Counted from the first letter of the stretch, positions 20,499 to 29,472 are shown. The stretch: 64,000 nt of DNA from Oceanobacillus sojae (GCF_900162665.1 NZ_LT727812.1:1036176-1100175), one strand, 5' to 3'. The notes: a model not told the origin generated them from the sequence alone. A program made the numbers and translations.

Positions 20499-21056
20499 CT
20501 AAAATCCTCTCAATCTCTTTCTCAATGTCTTCCTCCAGACAATTCCCAACTCGGTACAATAAAACAGTTCATCTGCCCCCCATAAATTATCACGGTCTAT
20601 ATACATTACTTCATTACAAGCTGCAATCGACCACTTTGGATTGGGGCGCTCTATCAGTTGTAAATCGCTTTCCGGCTGAATTTTCCCTTCCTCAAGCACC
20701 CGGAAATACCAGCCTGTTTTCAATCCATTTTCCATCTCTCTCTGCGATACTGTTCCAGGCTGAGAAACCTGGATGACAGCTTTCCCGAATTGATAAATAT
20801 CACCAATAAATACGGAATACTCGTCCATTTCCAAAACAGAAAGGTTCTCCTTCTTTTCTCCTGCACGTTTTGTAAATAATTTATCTGTATCTGGTTCATT
20901 GTAATGCCTAATTGGAAAAGCAAAAATACATTTATCAAAGATAGCTATCTTTTTATCCGGATTTTCTTTTGCAAAACCAAGTCTCGATAAAAACATACTA
21001 TTTTTTATTTCATTCTGTTTATTATTAAAAATTCTATGTACAAATGGTTCTTCCAT
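20499..21056 (-). CDS. Degenerate MOSC-domain protein (YiiM/YflK-like)
   Basis: 185 residues. IGDIYQFGKAVIQVSQPGTV and the later TGWYFRVLEEGKI match the MOSC beta-barrel of YiiM/YflK proteins, which deliver sulfur to the molybdenum cofactor or handle N-hydroxylated compounds. The conserved cysteine that normally follows SQPRxPC is absent (SQPGTVS). The family GDGQADxxHHGG segment is also replaced by other residues, and the N-terminus is about 30 residues shorter than usual. It is probably a divergent, non-sulfur-transferring relative. It is a stand-alone gene convergent with DUF4269. Confidence 0.6.
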   Translation of the reverse strand: MEEPFVHRIFNNKQNEIKNSMFLSRLGFAKENPDKKIAIFDKCIFAFPIRHYNEPDTDKLFTKRAGEKKENLSVLEMDEYSVFIGDIYQFGKAVIQVSQPGTVSQREMENGLKTGWYFRVLEEGKIQPESDLQLIERPNPKWSIAACNEVMYIDRDNLWGADELFYCTELGIVWRKTLRKRLRGF

Positions 21057-21151
21057 GATATCACCTTATTTCTAAAAAATACTGAAATATGTTATATTAA
21101 TTTCATTCTACAAACTATCGTGACATTTGAAAAGCCTAAAGGAGGATTAAC

Positions 21152-21676
21152 ATGACAATACAAAAAGCAACATTTGCCGGAGGCTGCTTCTGGTGTATGG
21201 TGAAACCATTTGATCAATGGGACGGAGTACATCAGGTTATATCAGGCTATACAGGCGGACATTTAGATAATCCTGCTTATGAACTAGTCAAGCAAGGGAA
21301 TACAGGACACTATGAAGCGGTGGAGATTACCTATGATGATTCTCTTATCGATTACCAGACGATTCTCGACCTATACTGGCCACAAATCGATCCGACCGAT
21401 CCAGATGGACAATTTCAGGATAGAGGCGAGCAATACAGAACCGCCATCTTTTATCATAACGAAAAACAGAAAGAGCTTGCTGAAAAGACAAAGCAGGCAC
21501 TTGCTGACAGCGGAAGATTCGCTAAACCGATTGTGACGGAAATTAAAGCAGCATCTGTTTTCTACCCTGCTGAAGATTATCATCAGGACTTTTATAAGAA
21601 GAGCAAAGCTGAATACGAAGAAGACCGTGCTAAATCAGGACGGGATGAATTTATCGCAGAAAACTGGCAGGCATAA
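21152..21676 (+). CDS. msrA: Peptide methionine sulfoxide reductase A
   Basis: 174 residues. The catalytic motif GGCFWC has Cys12 as nucleophile. YTGGHLDNPAYE, YWPQIDPTDPDGQFQDRGEQYR and FYPAEDYHQDFY are MsrA signatures. It reduces methionine-S-sulfoxide in proteins using thioredoxin. Only the two cysteines of the motif are present, so Cys15 must serve as recycling residue or reduction is direct. The ribosome binding site AAAGGAGG is strong. It is followed 34 bases later by an SRPBCC gene, likely co-transcribed. Confidence 0.96.
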   Translation: MTIQKATFAGGCFWCMVKPFDQWDGVHQVISGYTGGHLDNPAYELVKQGNTGHYEAVEITYDDSLIDYQTILDLYWPQIDPTDPDGQFQDRGEQYRTAIFYHNEKQKELAEKTKQALADSGRFAKPIVTEIKAASVFYPAEDYHQDFYKKSKAEYEEDRAKSGRDEFIAENWQA

Positions 21677-21710
21677 TCTTATCTGCTAAAAATCATTTGG
21701 AGGTATTCCA

Positions 21711-22154
21711 TTGCAAAAACAACTGATTGTCACAGAAGAAATAACCATCCATGCAGATCCAGAAAAAGTTTGGAATGTTTTAACACTGCCTAAATATGTA
21801 GCACAATGGGATGAACTGCCAGAGGGCTATCCACAAGAGAGAATGACTGCAGGCAGTAAGGTAGTTTGGGATTTACCAAATGGAGAGCAATCTATTACCA
21901 CTATAATGAAAGCTGAAAAAGAAAAAAAGCTGATTATTGATTTACATGGAACAGGATGGAAAAACAAACCTGAGCAAGGAAAAGTCGCCTACCATTATTT
22001 ATTAGAAAATATGGGAAACCGTACAAAGCTATTTATTGAAATCGGTGACTTCTCTCTTTTGGATCAGGGAGAAGATTATTACGAAGCGTCCGTTGACTTT
22101 GCAAAAGAGTCTTCCAAAGTAATTAAATCATTAGCTGAAAATGAAGCAGATTAA
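21711..22154 (+). CDS. SRPBCC / AHSA1-like domain protein
   Basis: 147 residues. It starts with TTG 7 bases after TTTGGAGG. EEITIHADPEKVWNVLTLPKYVAQWDE followed by AGSKVVWDLPNGE and a C-terminal helix is the START/AHSA1 hydrophobic-pocket fold. Such proteins bind lipids or hydrophobic ligands, or act as co-chaperones. The ligand cannot be predicted. It is cotranscribed with msrA and ended by the terminator after it. Confidence 0.75.
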   Translation: MQKQLIVTEEITIHADPEKVWNVLTLPKYVAQWDELPEGYPQERMTAGSKVVWDLPNGEQSITTIMKAEKEKKLIIDLHGTGWKNKPEQGKVAYHYLLENMGNRTKLFIEIGDFSLLDQGEDYYEASVDFAKESSKVIKSLAENEAD

Positions 22155-22173
22155 TACAGATTAAAATTTTTAC

Positions 22174-22217
22174 AGAGACCTGATAGTTGATATTTATGCT
22201 GAAGGTCTCTCTTTTTA
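22174..22217 (+). terminator. Intrinsic terminator of msrA transcript
   Basis: AGAGACCT and AGGTCTCT form an 8-bp stem, followed by CTTTTT. Confidence 0.8.
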
Positions 22218-22263
22218 TACGATAATGGTCTGAAATCACTGAAGCTTAGAAAGTGGGGAAAAG

Positions 22264-22869
22264 ATGAAAATCAGAGCATATACACCTGCTGACGAAAAAA
22301 GGTGGCTTCATTGCCGGGTACTCGCCTTTTTGGAAACAGCTTATTTTGATAATGTTCTTCAGGAAAAAGAGACATATGAGCATTCTTCCATTGAACTTGT
22401 TGCTGAAATAGATGGAAGAATTGCCGGGTTGATTGATATTGAATATGAAGCTGAAGAAGGAACAGTCTGCTCTCAGGGCATCGATCCAGGGGGAATGATC
22501 TGGCATGTTGCAGTGCATCCTGATTTTTCCCGGCAAGGAATTGGCCAAGCCTTGTTGAATGAGGCGGAGAAGATTGCAAGGACGCTAAAACTGAATTACC
22601 TTGAAGCGTGGACACGCGATGATAAGTGGGTTCAGAATTGGTATGAAAAAATGGGCTTTACGATGGTTGATTCTTATTATCATATTTATTTAGAAGGAGA
22701 TGAAATCACAAGTCATTTACAGTCTGCAACAGAACGGCTTTTTCCTGTATCTGCTTTTTCACACTATACCGGGAAAGATCTTGAACAGTTTAGTGATATT
22801 CAACGGAAGCATCAATGTGTCTGCTATGTTAAAGCATTAAATGAAATCGGCAATATCAAAAAGAACTAA
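22264..22869 (+). CDS. GNAT family N-acetyltransferase
   Basis: 201 residues. The acetyl-CoA loop is IWHVAVHPDFSRQGIGQALL (V-x-P-x-x-x-x-x-G-I-G), preceded by AGLIDIEYE. WYEKMGFTMVDSYYHIY forms the last strands. It transfers an acetyl group to an unknown amine. The C-terminal 50 residues go beyond the basic GNAT fold. GTGGGGAAAAG precedes the ATG. Confidence 0.85.
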   Translation: MKIRAYTPADEKRWLHCRVLAFLETAYFDNVLQEKETYEHSSIELVAEIDGRIAGLIDIEYEAEEGTVCSQGIDPGGMIWHVAVHPDFSRQGIGQALLNEAEKIARTLKLNYLEAWTRDDKWVQNWYEKMGFTMVDSYYHIYLEGDEITSHLQSATERLFPVSAFSHYTGKDLEQFSDIQRKHQCVCYVKALNEIGNIKKN

Positions 22870-22882
22870 CAGAAAAATATTT

Positions 22883-22932
22883 ACACTGCCATACCTCAGC
22901 AGCAGATTCTACTTTGCTGAGGTAAGCAAGTG
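22883..22932. repeat. Long inverted repeat (probable terminator)
   Basis: ACCTCAGCA (22893-22901) and TGCTGAGGT (22915-22923) form a perfect stem that can be lengthened with bulges to ACACT/AGTGT. A T-rich stretch is weak, but the position after the GNAT gene and before the convergent peptidase gene suggests termination in both directions. Confidence 0.5.
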
Positions 22933-23017
22933 TTTTCTCACCCCATACGGATAAACTCAAAAAGAAATCTGAACAGCGTTATAGTTTATTCCACTTCCTG
23001 TAAAGCGCAGCAATAAT

Positions 23018-23731
23018 CTAAATTCCCTTACAAGCTTGAATAAATCCCTGATAAATAGCCAGTGATGCGTCCTCTGAAAGATTAATCAATCCTTCCGGGT
23101 GCCACTGCACACCTAAAACAAAGCGATGTATTTTACTTTCGAAGGCTTCCATAACACCATCACCTGCTACAGCCGAAATCATAAAATCTTTCCCCAGAGT
23201 GCGGTTTGCCTGATGATGATAGCTGTTTACTCTGATTTCTCCTGCCTGCACTAATCTCCCTAATAAAGATGACGGAGCTATTGTCACACCATGCGAACGG
23301 TGATGAAAGGCTGCTTTTTGGGTATGTTGAATTAACTGCTTCGGATATTGCGAATCTAAATCCTGATACATGGTTCCTCCCGTAACAACATTTAAAATTT
23401 GGCATCCTCTGCAAACTCCCAATACCGGCTTATCTTTTTCTAAAAAATATGGGATAATTTCCTTTTCTAACCGGTCTCTTTCCGAAATAATTGTGCCGAG
23501 ACCGGGGTTCGGCTCCTCCTGAAATAGAGAAGGATCGATATCATAGCCGCCCGGCAGATAAAGTCCATCCATTTTATCGAGTAATACAGTTATTTCCTGA
23601 TAATCACTATAATACGGCAGGATGACTGGAATGCCCCCGGCTTGTTCAATGGCTCTTATATTCCGCAGGTTCATTTTATACTCCATTCCATCTGCTTCCT
23701 TCGATGCTGTCACTCCAATAATCGGCTTCAT
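23018..23731 (-). CDS. Gamma-glutamyl-gamma-aminobutyrate hydrolase family protein (peptidase C26)
   Basis: 237 residues. It starts KPIIGVTASKE. The nucleophile Cys is in VLGVCRGCQILNV, and the His/Glu dyad in VQWHPEGL. LYLPGGYDIDP is typical of the class I glutamine amidotransferase-like C26 family (PuuD). Known members hydrolyse gamma-glutamyl bonds of gamma-glutamyl-GABA or similar compounds. No puu genes lie nearby, so the substrate is open. Stand-alone gene. Confidence 0.88.
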   Translation of the reverse strand: MKPIIGVTASKEADGMEYKMNLRNIRAIEQAGGIPVILPYYSDYQEITVLLDKMDGLYLPGGYDIDPSLFQEEPNPGLGTIISERDRLEKEIIPYFLEKDKPVLGVCRGCQILNVVTGGTMYQDLDSQYPKQLIQHTQKAAFHHRSHGVTIAPSSLLGRLVQAGEIRVNSYHHQANRTLGKDFMISAVAGDGVMEAFESKIHRFVLGVQWHPEGLINLSEDASLAIYQGFIQACKGI

Positions 23732-24031
23732 TTTATTGTCCCCCTTATCATTTTATGGCTATTGCAGCAGTGATAACGGTATTATAAATTGTTCTATAGC
23801 TCTACTTTTGGTGTATTTTATACACTGGCACTGGATGTTGTGACTATTCGTTACCACAGATGTTAAAAGAAAATTAACTCTTTTTCAAATAGTAATGCTC
23901 AGGAAAAAAAACAGCCTGACACCGTTTAAATAACAGCGCCAGACTGTAGCATATTTTTCACTTGTCTAATTAACCGGAAATAATCCTTTATTGAAAAAAG
24001 ATCATCTTTTTCTTAATAATTGCTATGCAAA

Positions 24032-24715
24032 TTATTCCTCAACGATTTCATAGCCTTGTGCCTGAAGCATCTGAACAGATTGTTGAAGACTTACACCACC
24101 GCTTAAGTCTCCCTCAAATTCAGATCCTGTCAATTGGCTTACTTCGTTCACATCAGCTTCATCGTAATTTACCGTTAATGTTTCCACTACTTTATCATCC
24201 AGATATTCAAAGTTATGAGTAACTCCTTCTATCCCTTCAAAATCTGCAGCATAGCCTGCCATTGCCTCTTCAGCTTCTTCCGGTGTAGATACACCTAAGG
24301 TTGAATAAGGCATTTCATTATTAGCTGTCTGTTCATAGACCATATCGCCATCTGCTTTATAAGTAAGTTTTACAATAACGCCAGCTTGTTCTAACTGAAG
24401 TGTTACCGCATTTTCTCCATTTGGATCAAAATCGAAATCTTGAGATTCTGCGGCTGCATCATTTTCTGAATCTGTACTTGCTTCCGCATCTGTACTTTCT
24501 TCTGAGTCTGTATCAGATTCTTCATCAGCAGCTGCACCTTCCTCAGCTTCCGCGTTTTCTTCTGAATCCTCATTGTTATCTGATGTTTCTTCTGATTTTT
24601 CCTCAGTGCTCTCATTATCTTTAGTATCCTTATCGTCGTCTGAATTATCAGAACCACAAGCAACCAAAGCAACACTAAGAAGTAGTGCCATACATAGCAT
24701 TAGCCATTTTTTCAT
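24032..24715 (-). CDS. YehR-family lipoprotein (DUF1307) with acidic linker
   Basis: 227 residues from ATG 24715 (AGAGGAAGAACAGAA upstream). The signal peptide ends in a lipobox with Cys20 (ALVAC). About 80 residues of Asp/Glu/Ser/Asn-rich low-complexity sequence follow as a spacer. The rest (TLQLEQAGVIVKLTYKADGD, GVTHNFEYLDDKVVETLTV) matches the YehR/DUF1307 fold of unknown function. It should sit on the outer face of the membrane with its domain held away by the spacer. Confidence 0.75.
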   Translation of the reverse strand: MKKWLMLCMALLLSVALVACGSDNSDDDKDTKDNESTEEKSEETSDNNEDSEENAEAEEGAAADEESDTDSEESTDAEASTDSENDAAAESQDFDFDPNGENAVTLQLEQAGVIVKLTYKADGDMVYEQTANNEMPYSTLGVSTPEEAEEAMAGYAADFEGIEGVTHNFEYLDDKVVETLTVNYDEADVNEVSQLTGSEFEGDLSGGVSLQQSVQMLQAQGYEIVEE

Positions 24716-24921
24716 TTCTGTTCTTCCTCTCTCCTCTGAAGTTAACAATAGCATTGTTCATACTATTTCATAATCATATGAAAATCTTGGAAGGTTTTCA
24801 ATAGGTCAAAGGCTTTAAACTTCATGCTAAAAAAAGTATATTAAATTTAGAATTATATCATTTTTCCTATTAATTAACCTGTCATGATCTCATTTCTTCT
24901 ATAATTAGTATGTTTCATTGA

Positions 24922-25107
24922 CTACTCTCCTAAAGGAGTTGTAAAACACTTCTTTTTTCCTATTTTCCAAAGCCATTCTTTATTTAGCAGGATTTTTTGT
25001 TCTCCACTATGCAATAAGGCTAAAAGGAAGAATAGCGTTGAATCAGCACCAGGGTCATGGGATTGATACTCGCTCCAATTGAAAACACCTTTGCGAGCTA
25101 CATCCAG
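24922..25107 (-). pseudogene. C-terminal fragment of an unidentified gene
   Basis: A 61-codon frame without a start codon opens right after a stop and ends at TAG 24922. It reads like real coding sequence (NWSEYQSHDPGADSTLFFLL, then HSGEQKILLNKEWLWKIG). I do not recognise the family. It looks like the tail of a decayed gene between the YehR gene and the pbuG terminator. Confidence 0.3.
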
Positions 25108-25123
25108 TTACCCTGCGATAAAC

Positions 25124-25156
25124 TAAAAAGAGGAGAATGCACCACACTCTCCCCTT
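25124..25156 (-). terminator. Terminator of pbuG
   Basis: On the minus strand AGGGGAGAGTG pairs with CATTCTCCTC around a short loop and is followed by TTTTTAG, 20 bases after the pbuG stop. Confidence 0.85.
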
Positions 25157-25175
25157 ATCAGCTACTTATTGATTG

Positions 25176-26480
25176 TTAAGTCAAAAAGATAAAATACAGT
25201 GCAAAAACAACAAACAGGACATACATAATCGGGTGTACTTCCTTCGCCCTGCCTTTGACAAGCATTGTAATTGGATAGAAGATAAATCCGATGGCAATAC
25301 CAGTTGCGATACTGGCAGTTACCGGCATCATCAGTACGGTAAAGAAAGCCGGTACAGCAATCTCAAATTTATCCCATGGAATATCCTTTAAGCTGCTGGC
25401 CATCAGTACGCCAACAATAATCAAGGCCGGTGCTGTTACTTCATTCGTTACAACACTTAATAGCGGAGAGAAAAACAAAGCTAACAGGAAGAGACAGCCT
25501 GTGACAACTGCTGTAAATCCTGAACGTCCGCCAACACTTACACCTGATGTAGATTCTACGAAGGAAGTTGTTGTAGATGTACCGACAGCAGCTCCTACAA
25601 CACTGGCAGAAGCATCTGCAAAGAGCGCTTTACCGGCTCTTGGTAATTTATTGTCCTTCATCAATCCTGCCTTTGTCGCCACTGCAACCAGTGTTCCTGC
25701 TGTATCAAAGAAATTAACAAATAAAAATGTCAAAATAACAATAAGCATCTGCATTGTAAAAATCTGATCAAAGTGAATAAAAGCTTGTCCAAATGTCGGT
25801 GCCAGACTCGGGGCACTGCTTACAACCCCACTAATACCGGATGGCACTGGAATTAATCCAAAAATCATGCCTACAATAGAGCTGATAATCATTCCATAAA
25901 AAATACCCGCTTTCACACCTACAGTAATCAAAATAACAGAAACAACAATTCCAAAAATCGCCAATAAAACCGGCGGGGATGTTAAATCACCAAGGGCAAT
26001 AATTGTGGACGGGTCCGCCTGGACAATTTGTGCATTCTTCAAACCGATAAATGCAATAAATAAACCAATACCTGCTCCCACTGCCATTTTTAAACTTGGC
26101 GGGATTGCATTAATAATCGTTTCGCGGATTCCTGTTAAGGTTAAACCAATAAATATAATTCCTGAAGCTAAAACACCTGCAAGTGCTGTTTCCCACGGAA
26201 CACCGAAGCCAATGACTACCGTATAAGTAAAAAAGGCATTCAGCCCCATACCAGGAGCAAGTGCTACCGGATATTTAGCAAGAACTCCCATCACAATGGA
26301 ACCAAAAGCAGCCGCAATTGCAGTAGCTGCAAACACCGCTTCCTGATCCATACCCGCTTCTCCCAGAATACTCGGATTAACAAATAAAATATAAGCCATA
26401 GCTAAAAAGGTTGTTAAACCAGCTATAAACTCTGTTCGAAAATTCGTTCCCAGTTTTTCAAATTCAAAATATTTACTCAT
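25176..26480 (-). CDS. pbuG: Hypoxanthine/guanine permease (NCS2 family)
   Basis: About 434 residues from ATG 26480, downstream of a GGAGG site. NFRTEFIAGLTTFLAMAYILFVNP at the N-terminus and the QAD segment of TM8 to TM10 (FFDTAGTLVAVATKAGL, TSTTTSFVESTSGVSVGGRSG) are typical of the AzgA-like NCS2 branch with about 12-14 membrane helices. It imports hypoxanthine and guanine by proton symport. The gene stands under its own guanine riboswitch, which supports the substrate. In B. subtilis the orthologue also lies just upstream of the pur cluster. Confidence 0.93.
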   Translation of the reverse strand: MSKYFEFEKLGTNFRTEFIAGLTTFLAMAYILFVNPSILGEAGMDQEAVFAATAIAAAFGSIVMGVLAKYPVALAPGMGLNAFFTYTVVIGFGVPWETALAGVLASGIIFIGLTLTGIRETIINAIPPSLKMAVGAGIGLFIAFIGLKNAQIVQADPSTIIALGDLTSPPVLLAIFGIVVSVILITVGVKAGIFYGMIISSIVGMIFGLIPVPSGISGVVSSAPSLAPTFGQAFIHFDQIFTMQMLIVILTFLFVNFFDTAGTLVAVATKAGLMKDNKLPRAGKALFADASASVVGAAVGTSTTTSFVESTSGVSVGGRSGFTAVVTGCLFLLALFFSPLLSVVTNEVTAPALIIVGVLMASSLKDIPWDKFEIAVPAFFTVLMMPVTASIATGIAIGFIFYPITMLVKGRAKEVHPIMYVLFVVFALYFIFLT

Positions 26481-26557
26481 GCATTTATTTCCTCCATTTT
26501 CACCGGACTTTTTGAACGTTCTCTTTTCTAGAAAAGCTCCATAAATTTTATACAATG

Positions 26558-26587
26558 CAAAAAAACTCTTAAATTACTTAAGAGTTT
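26558..26587 (-). terminator. Riboswitch terminator upstream of pbuG
   Basis: On the minus strand AACTCTTAA pairs with TTAAGAGTT and is followed by TTTTTTG. It lies between the aptamer and the pbuG ribosome binding site, as in transcription-terminating purine riboswitches. Confidence 0.85.
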
Positions 26588-26653
26588 CTATTGGAGCAGC
26601 GGATAATAATCCTCATTTTCAAAACAGATATTGAAAATTTAAGATTAGTCCTG

Positions 26654-26721
26654 CTGCGTAGTCAGACTATTTACGGCAGTCTGGTAGAAACTCTGGGCCA
26701 TATCCCCGAAATTATACGCAT
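26654..26721 (-). promoter_or_regulatory. Guanine-type purine riboswitch aptamer upstream of pbuG
   Basis: On the minus strand P1 is TGCGTA/TACGCA. GATATGG lies in L2 and GCCGTAAAT in L3, with P3 CAGACT/AGTCTG. The conserved AGTTTCTACC is intact. The 3' junction GACTAC has C at the specificity position, hence guanine/hypoxanthine. Confidence 0.96.
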
Positions 26722-26742
26722 TTCTATTAAGTTCACATTATA

Positions 26743-26787
26743 ATATTACTAATCACCATGAAATTTGTCAATAAAACACGAACAAAA
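26743..26787 (-). promoter_or_regulatory. pbuG promoter with candidate PurR box
   Basis: TTGACA (26766-26771) and TAATAT (26743-26748) are 17 bases apart on the minus strand. Just upstream, a single CGAAC core within CACGAACAAA (plus strand, about 26777-26786) resembles a PurR box. No second inverted box was found. Confidence 0.75.
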
Positions 26788-26939
26788 ACTATACTTTATA
26801 CCCCTAACATCCGTTGTTAGACTCCGAAGTGCAAAAATTCTAATGATAATCTTATAAGAGTTTAAATTTTATGAATTTATTAGTGCAATTATTTTCTAAA
26901 AGGGATTAGACAGCGGGCTTGTACGATTTTGGCAGAGTT

Positions 26940-26975
26940 AAAGAGTACCTGTCTTCACTGGACAGATACTCTTTC
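26940..26975 (-). terminator. Terminator after LOG-family gene
   Basis: AAAGAGTA-CTGTC and GACAG-TACTCTTT form a near-perfect stem about 30 bases past the stop of the minus-strand gene. Confidence 0.65.
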
Positions 26976-27003
26976 GTTGTAATGCTGTGAATATCAGCCT
27001 GTG

Positions 27004-27582
27004 CTAACTGGATGGACTTATCGTGTATTTTCTTATTTCAGGCGGCGTATAACTAGAAATAAACAATTCTATCTCTTCCACTGAATCGGAAAACAAAATA
27101 AGCTCTCTATCCTGCTCAGATAAAAACCCATGCTCTACCATTTCATCATAAAACCTGGCAAGGCTGTCATAGTATCCATTTTGATTGAAAAGAATACATG
27201 GATTCTGGTTTTGACCAACTCTTGCCCAGGAGATGACCTCTGCAATTTCTTCAAGCGTTCCCGGTCCTCCAGGCAGTGCTATATAACAATCCCCTAATGC
27301 AATCATTCTATTTTTTCTTACGGACATGGAATCAACAACTTCTAAAGTTGTCAGATTGGGATGACTTAATTCTCTTTCAACCAGAAAATCAGGAATGATA
27401 CCAATAACTTCACCGTTATTTGCCAAAACTTCATCGGCAACCACACCCATTAATCCTGCTTTTCCCCCGCCATATACCAGCGTATTATTCTTTTCTGCTA
27501 TCCATTTTCCAACTTTCCGTGCTGCGTCCTGGTAAGCCTGATCACTTCCAAGACTTGCACCGCAATATACGGCAATATTCAT
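27004..27582 (-). CDS. LOG family protein (TIGR00730 Rossmann fold)
   Basis: 192 residues from ATG 27582, eleven or so bases after GGGGGAGGAG. IAVYCGASLG, VYGGGKAGLMG and the signature ALPGGPGTLEEI are diagnostic of LOG (cytokinin riboside 5'-monophosphate phosphoribohydrolase), like B. subtilis YvdD. Known members remove ribose-5-phosphate from AMP or cytokinin nucleotides. The physiological role in Firmicutes is uncertain; a link to purine metabolism next to pbuG is only suggestive. Confidence 0.9.
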   Translation of the reverse strand: MNIAVYCGASLGSDQAYQDAARKVGKWIAEKNNTLVYGGGKAGLMGVVADEVLANNGEVIGIIPDFLVERELSHPNLTTLEVVDSMSVRKNRMIALGDCYIALPGGPGTLEEIAEVISWARVGQNQNPCILFNQNGYYDSLARFYDEMVEHGFLSEQDRELILFSDSVEEIELFISSYTPPEIRKYTISPSS

Positions 27583-27668
27583 ATCATCTCTCCTCCCCCA
27601 ATCTATTCTAGCATAAGGAAACAATCCAAAAATAACAACATAACAGCAAAATCAGCTTATTCCATAAG

Positions 27669-27699
27669 CAGCTGGTCCAAACGGGCAAGCTGTTTTTTT
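27669..27699 (+). terminator. Terminator-like hairpin in front of the amidase gene
   Basis: CAGCT and AGCTG close a stem with inner CC/GG pairs, followed by seven T on the plus strand. No plus-strand gene precedes it, so it either ends a short leader RNA of the amidase gene or protects it from antisense reading. Confidence 0.5.
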
Positions 27700-27740
27700 A
27701 ATACAAAATATTATACCAACTTTTAAGGAGGATTTTTATT

Positions 27741-28583
27741 ATGGTTAAAATTTATCTTGATCCAGGTCATGGCGGTACAGACCCGGGAGCAGCCGGAAAT
27801 GGTTTGCAGGAGAAAAATGTCACCTTATCGATTGCTTTAAAGACAAGAGATATTCTCACACGCGATTATGAAGGTCATAGTATACGCATGAGCAGGACAA
27901 GCGACACGACCCGAAGTCTTACGCAGCGAACAAATGATGCAAACAGCTGGGGAGCAGATTATTTTGTCAGTATTCATATTAATGCCGGGGGCGGCACTGG
28001 ATATGAGGACTATATCTATAACGGGAGTGTGTCTAACAATACAGTAACATACCGCGATAAACTACATGCAGAGATTATGAAGCAGATCGACTTTAGAAAC
28101 CGCGGTAAAAAAAGAGCGAATTTCCATGTGCTGCGTGAATCCAGTATGCCGGCAGTTTTAACGGAAAATGGCTTTATTGACACAGTTGCAGATGCAAATA
28201 AATTAAAATCGGATGCTTATCTTAATCGAATTGCCACAGGGCATGCAAACGGAATTGCTCAGGCTCTAGGGTTAAAAAGAAAATCTGGCGGTGGCGGCAA
28301 TACGTATACTGTTAAATCTGGAGATACACTTTGGAGTATTGCCCAAGCCCATAATCTGACTGTGCAGCAATTGAAAAATTTAAACGGATTAACTAATGAT
28401 ACGATTTTTCCCGGCCAGGTATTAATTGTCGGCAGTGGCGGAGCTGTTTATTATACAGTTAAGGCAGGCGATACACTTTGGGGAATAGCGCAGCAATATA
28501 ATACGACGGTCAGTGCGATTAAGAGTATTAATGGATTAACCAGTGATACTATTCAGCCAGGTGCACGATTAAGAGTGAAGTAA
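27741..28583 (+). CDS. N-acetylmuramoyl-L-alanine amidase with two LysM domains
   Basis: 280 residues. An Amidase_3 domain spans roughly 1-175: [15 protein letters not shown] with the Zn His, Zn-binding Glu in the early segment, FVSIHINAG, and the catalytic Glu in LTENGFIDT. Two LysM repeats follow ([17 protein letters not shown] and [18 protein letters not shown]) joined by a Gly/Ser linker. It cleaves the bond between muramic acid and the peptide stem. No signal peptide is present, as in the sporulation amidase CwlC, which acts in the mother cell; this suggests a similar release by lysis. The ribosome binding site TAAGGAGG is strong. Confidence 0.92.
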   Translation: MVKIYLDPGHGGTDPGAAGNGLQEKNVTLSIALKTRDILTRDYEGHSIRMSRTSDTTRSLTQRTNDANSWGADYFVSIHINAGGGTGYEDYIYNGSVSNNTVTYRDKLHAEIMKQIDFRNRGKKRANFHVLRESSMPAVLTENGFIDTVADANKLKSDAYLNRIATGHANGIAQALGLKRKSGGGGNTYTVKSGDTLWSIAQAHNLTVQQLKNLNGLTNDTIFPGQVLIVGSGGAVYYTVKAGDTLWGIAQQYNTTVSAIKSINGLTSDTIQPGARLRVK

Positions 28584-28588
28584 AGGAA

Positions 28589-28620
28589 AATATACTCCCG
28601 CTTCATGGCGGGGGTATATA
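28589..28620 (+). terminator. Terminator after amidase gene
   Basis: TATACTCCCGC pairs with GCGGGGGTATA with a TTCATG loop. The following T-run is poor, so the assignment rests on the stem and position. Confidence 0.55.
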
Positions 28621-28761
28621 CATAGTTATTATCATCTCTTTATCGAACATATTCAGCAAATTTATTATAAGATTTTTCTGACTTAGTTATACTCCTACGA
28701 ATCATCTTTTATATGATATTATAAAGACAACCTACTGTACCAGAAAGGCAGTGATTTACTA

Positions 28762-29403
28762 ATGACATATGTTTTTGTCCACGGGCTCGGTCAAAATGCT
28801 GCAAGCTGGCAAAAAACAATAGAGTATCTAGATATGGATACACAACAAATCGTTTCACCTGACTTATTTTCACTACTTAAAGGTAGCGAAGTGGACTATC
28901 ATAATCTATATAAGCATTTTTTCGATTATTGCGAAAATATTAATGGTCCAGTTCAACTTTGCGGACTTTCCTTAGGCGCAATCCTTTCCCTAAATTACGC
29001 AATAGACCTTCCAGAAAAAGTAAACTCTCTTATCTTAATTGCCGCACAATACACAATGCCGCGATTTCTTCTCTCTGTGCAAAATGGTGTTTTCCAAATG
29101 CTGCCCAATTCGATGTTTCAAAAAATGGGCCTCCCTAAAAAGGATGTGATTCAATTGACCACATCCATGAAGAAATTAGATTTCAGCCAGCAATTATCCG
29201 ATATATCCTGTCAAACCCTTATTCTGTGCGGGGAAAAAGATAAGCCAAACAGAAAAGCAGCTGAACAGTTAAGCGGCCGGATCAGCGGTGCAAAACTGGA
29301 AATTATTGAGCAGGCCGGACATGAAGCAAATGCAGATAATCCGGAAGTACTGGCGGAAATAATTAAAAGTTTTTGGAACCGGACAGCTTCATCTCCAATT
29401 TAA
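28762..29403 (+). CDS. Alpha/beta hydrolase
   Basis: 213 residues. TYVFVHGLGQNAASWQ is the oxyanion region, LCGLSLGAILSLNYA carries the nucleophile elbow G-L-S-L-G, LILCGEKDKPN the acid Asp and QAGHEANADNPE the catalytic His. The triad is complete, so it is probably active. The substrate is unknown. Single gene with an AGAAAGGCAGTG ribosome binding region. Confidence 0.88.
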   Translation: MTYVFVHGLGQNAASWQKTIEYLDMDTQQIVSPDLFSLLKGSEVDYHNLYKHFFDYCENINGPVQLCGLSLGAILSLNYAIDLPEKVNSLILIAAQYTMPRFLLSVQNGVFQMLPNSMFQKMGLPKKDVIQLTTSMKKLDFSQQLSDISCQTLILCGEKDKPNRKAAEQLSGRISGAKLEIIEQAGHEANADNPEVLAEIIKSFWNRTASSPI

Positions 29404-29404
29404 A

Positions 29405-29454
29405 AAGGCTTCATAAAGCGGACTCTATCAAGTTCACCACTTTTATGAAGCCTT
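29405..29454. terminator. Bidirectional terminator
   Basis: AAGGCTTCATAAA and TTTATGAAGCCTT form a 13-bp perfect stem between two convergent genes, with T-rich flanks on both sides. Confidence 0.8.
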
Positions 29455-29472
29455 CTCTTTATAGAAACACCA

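Noticed and set aside
22271..22615. Minus-strand frame opposite the GNAT gene
   Set aside because: Antisense shadow of a clear GNAT coding region.
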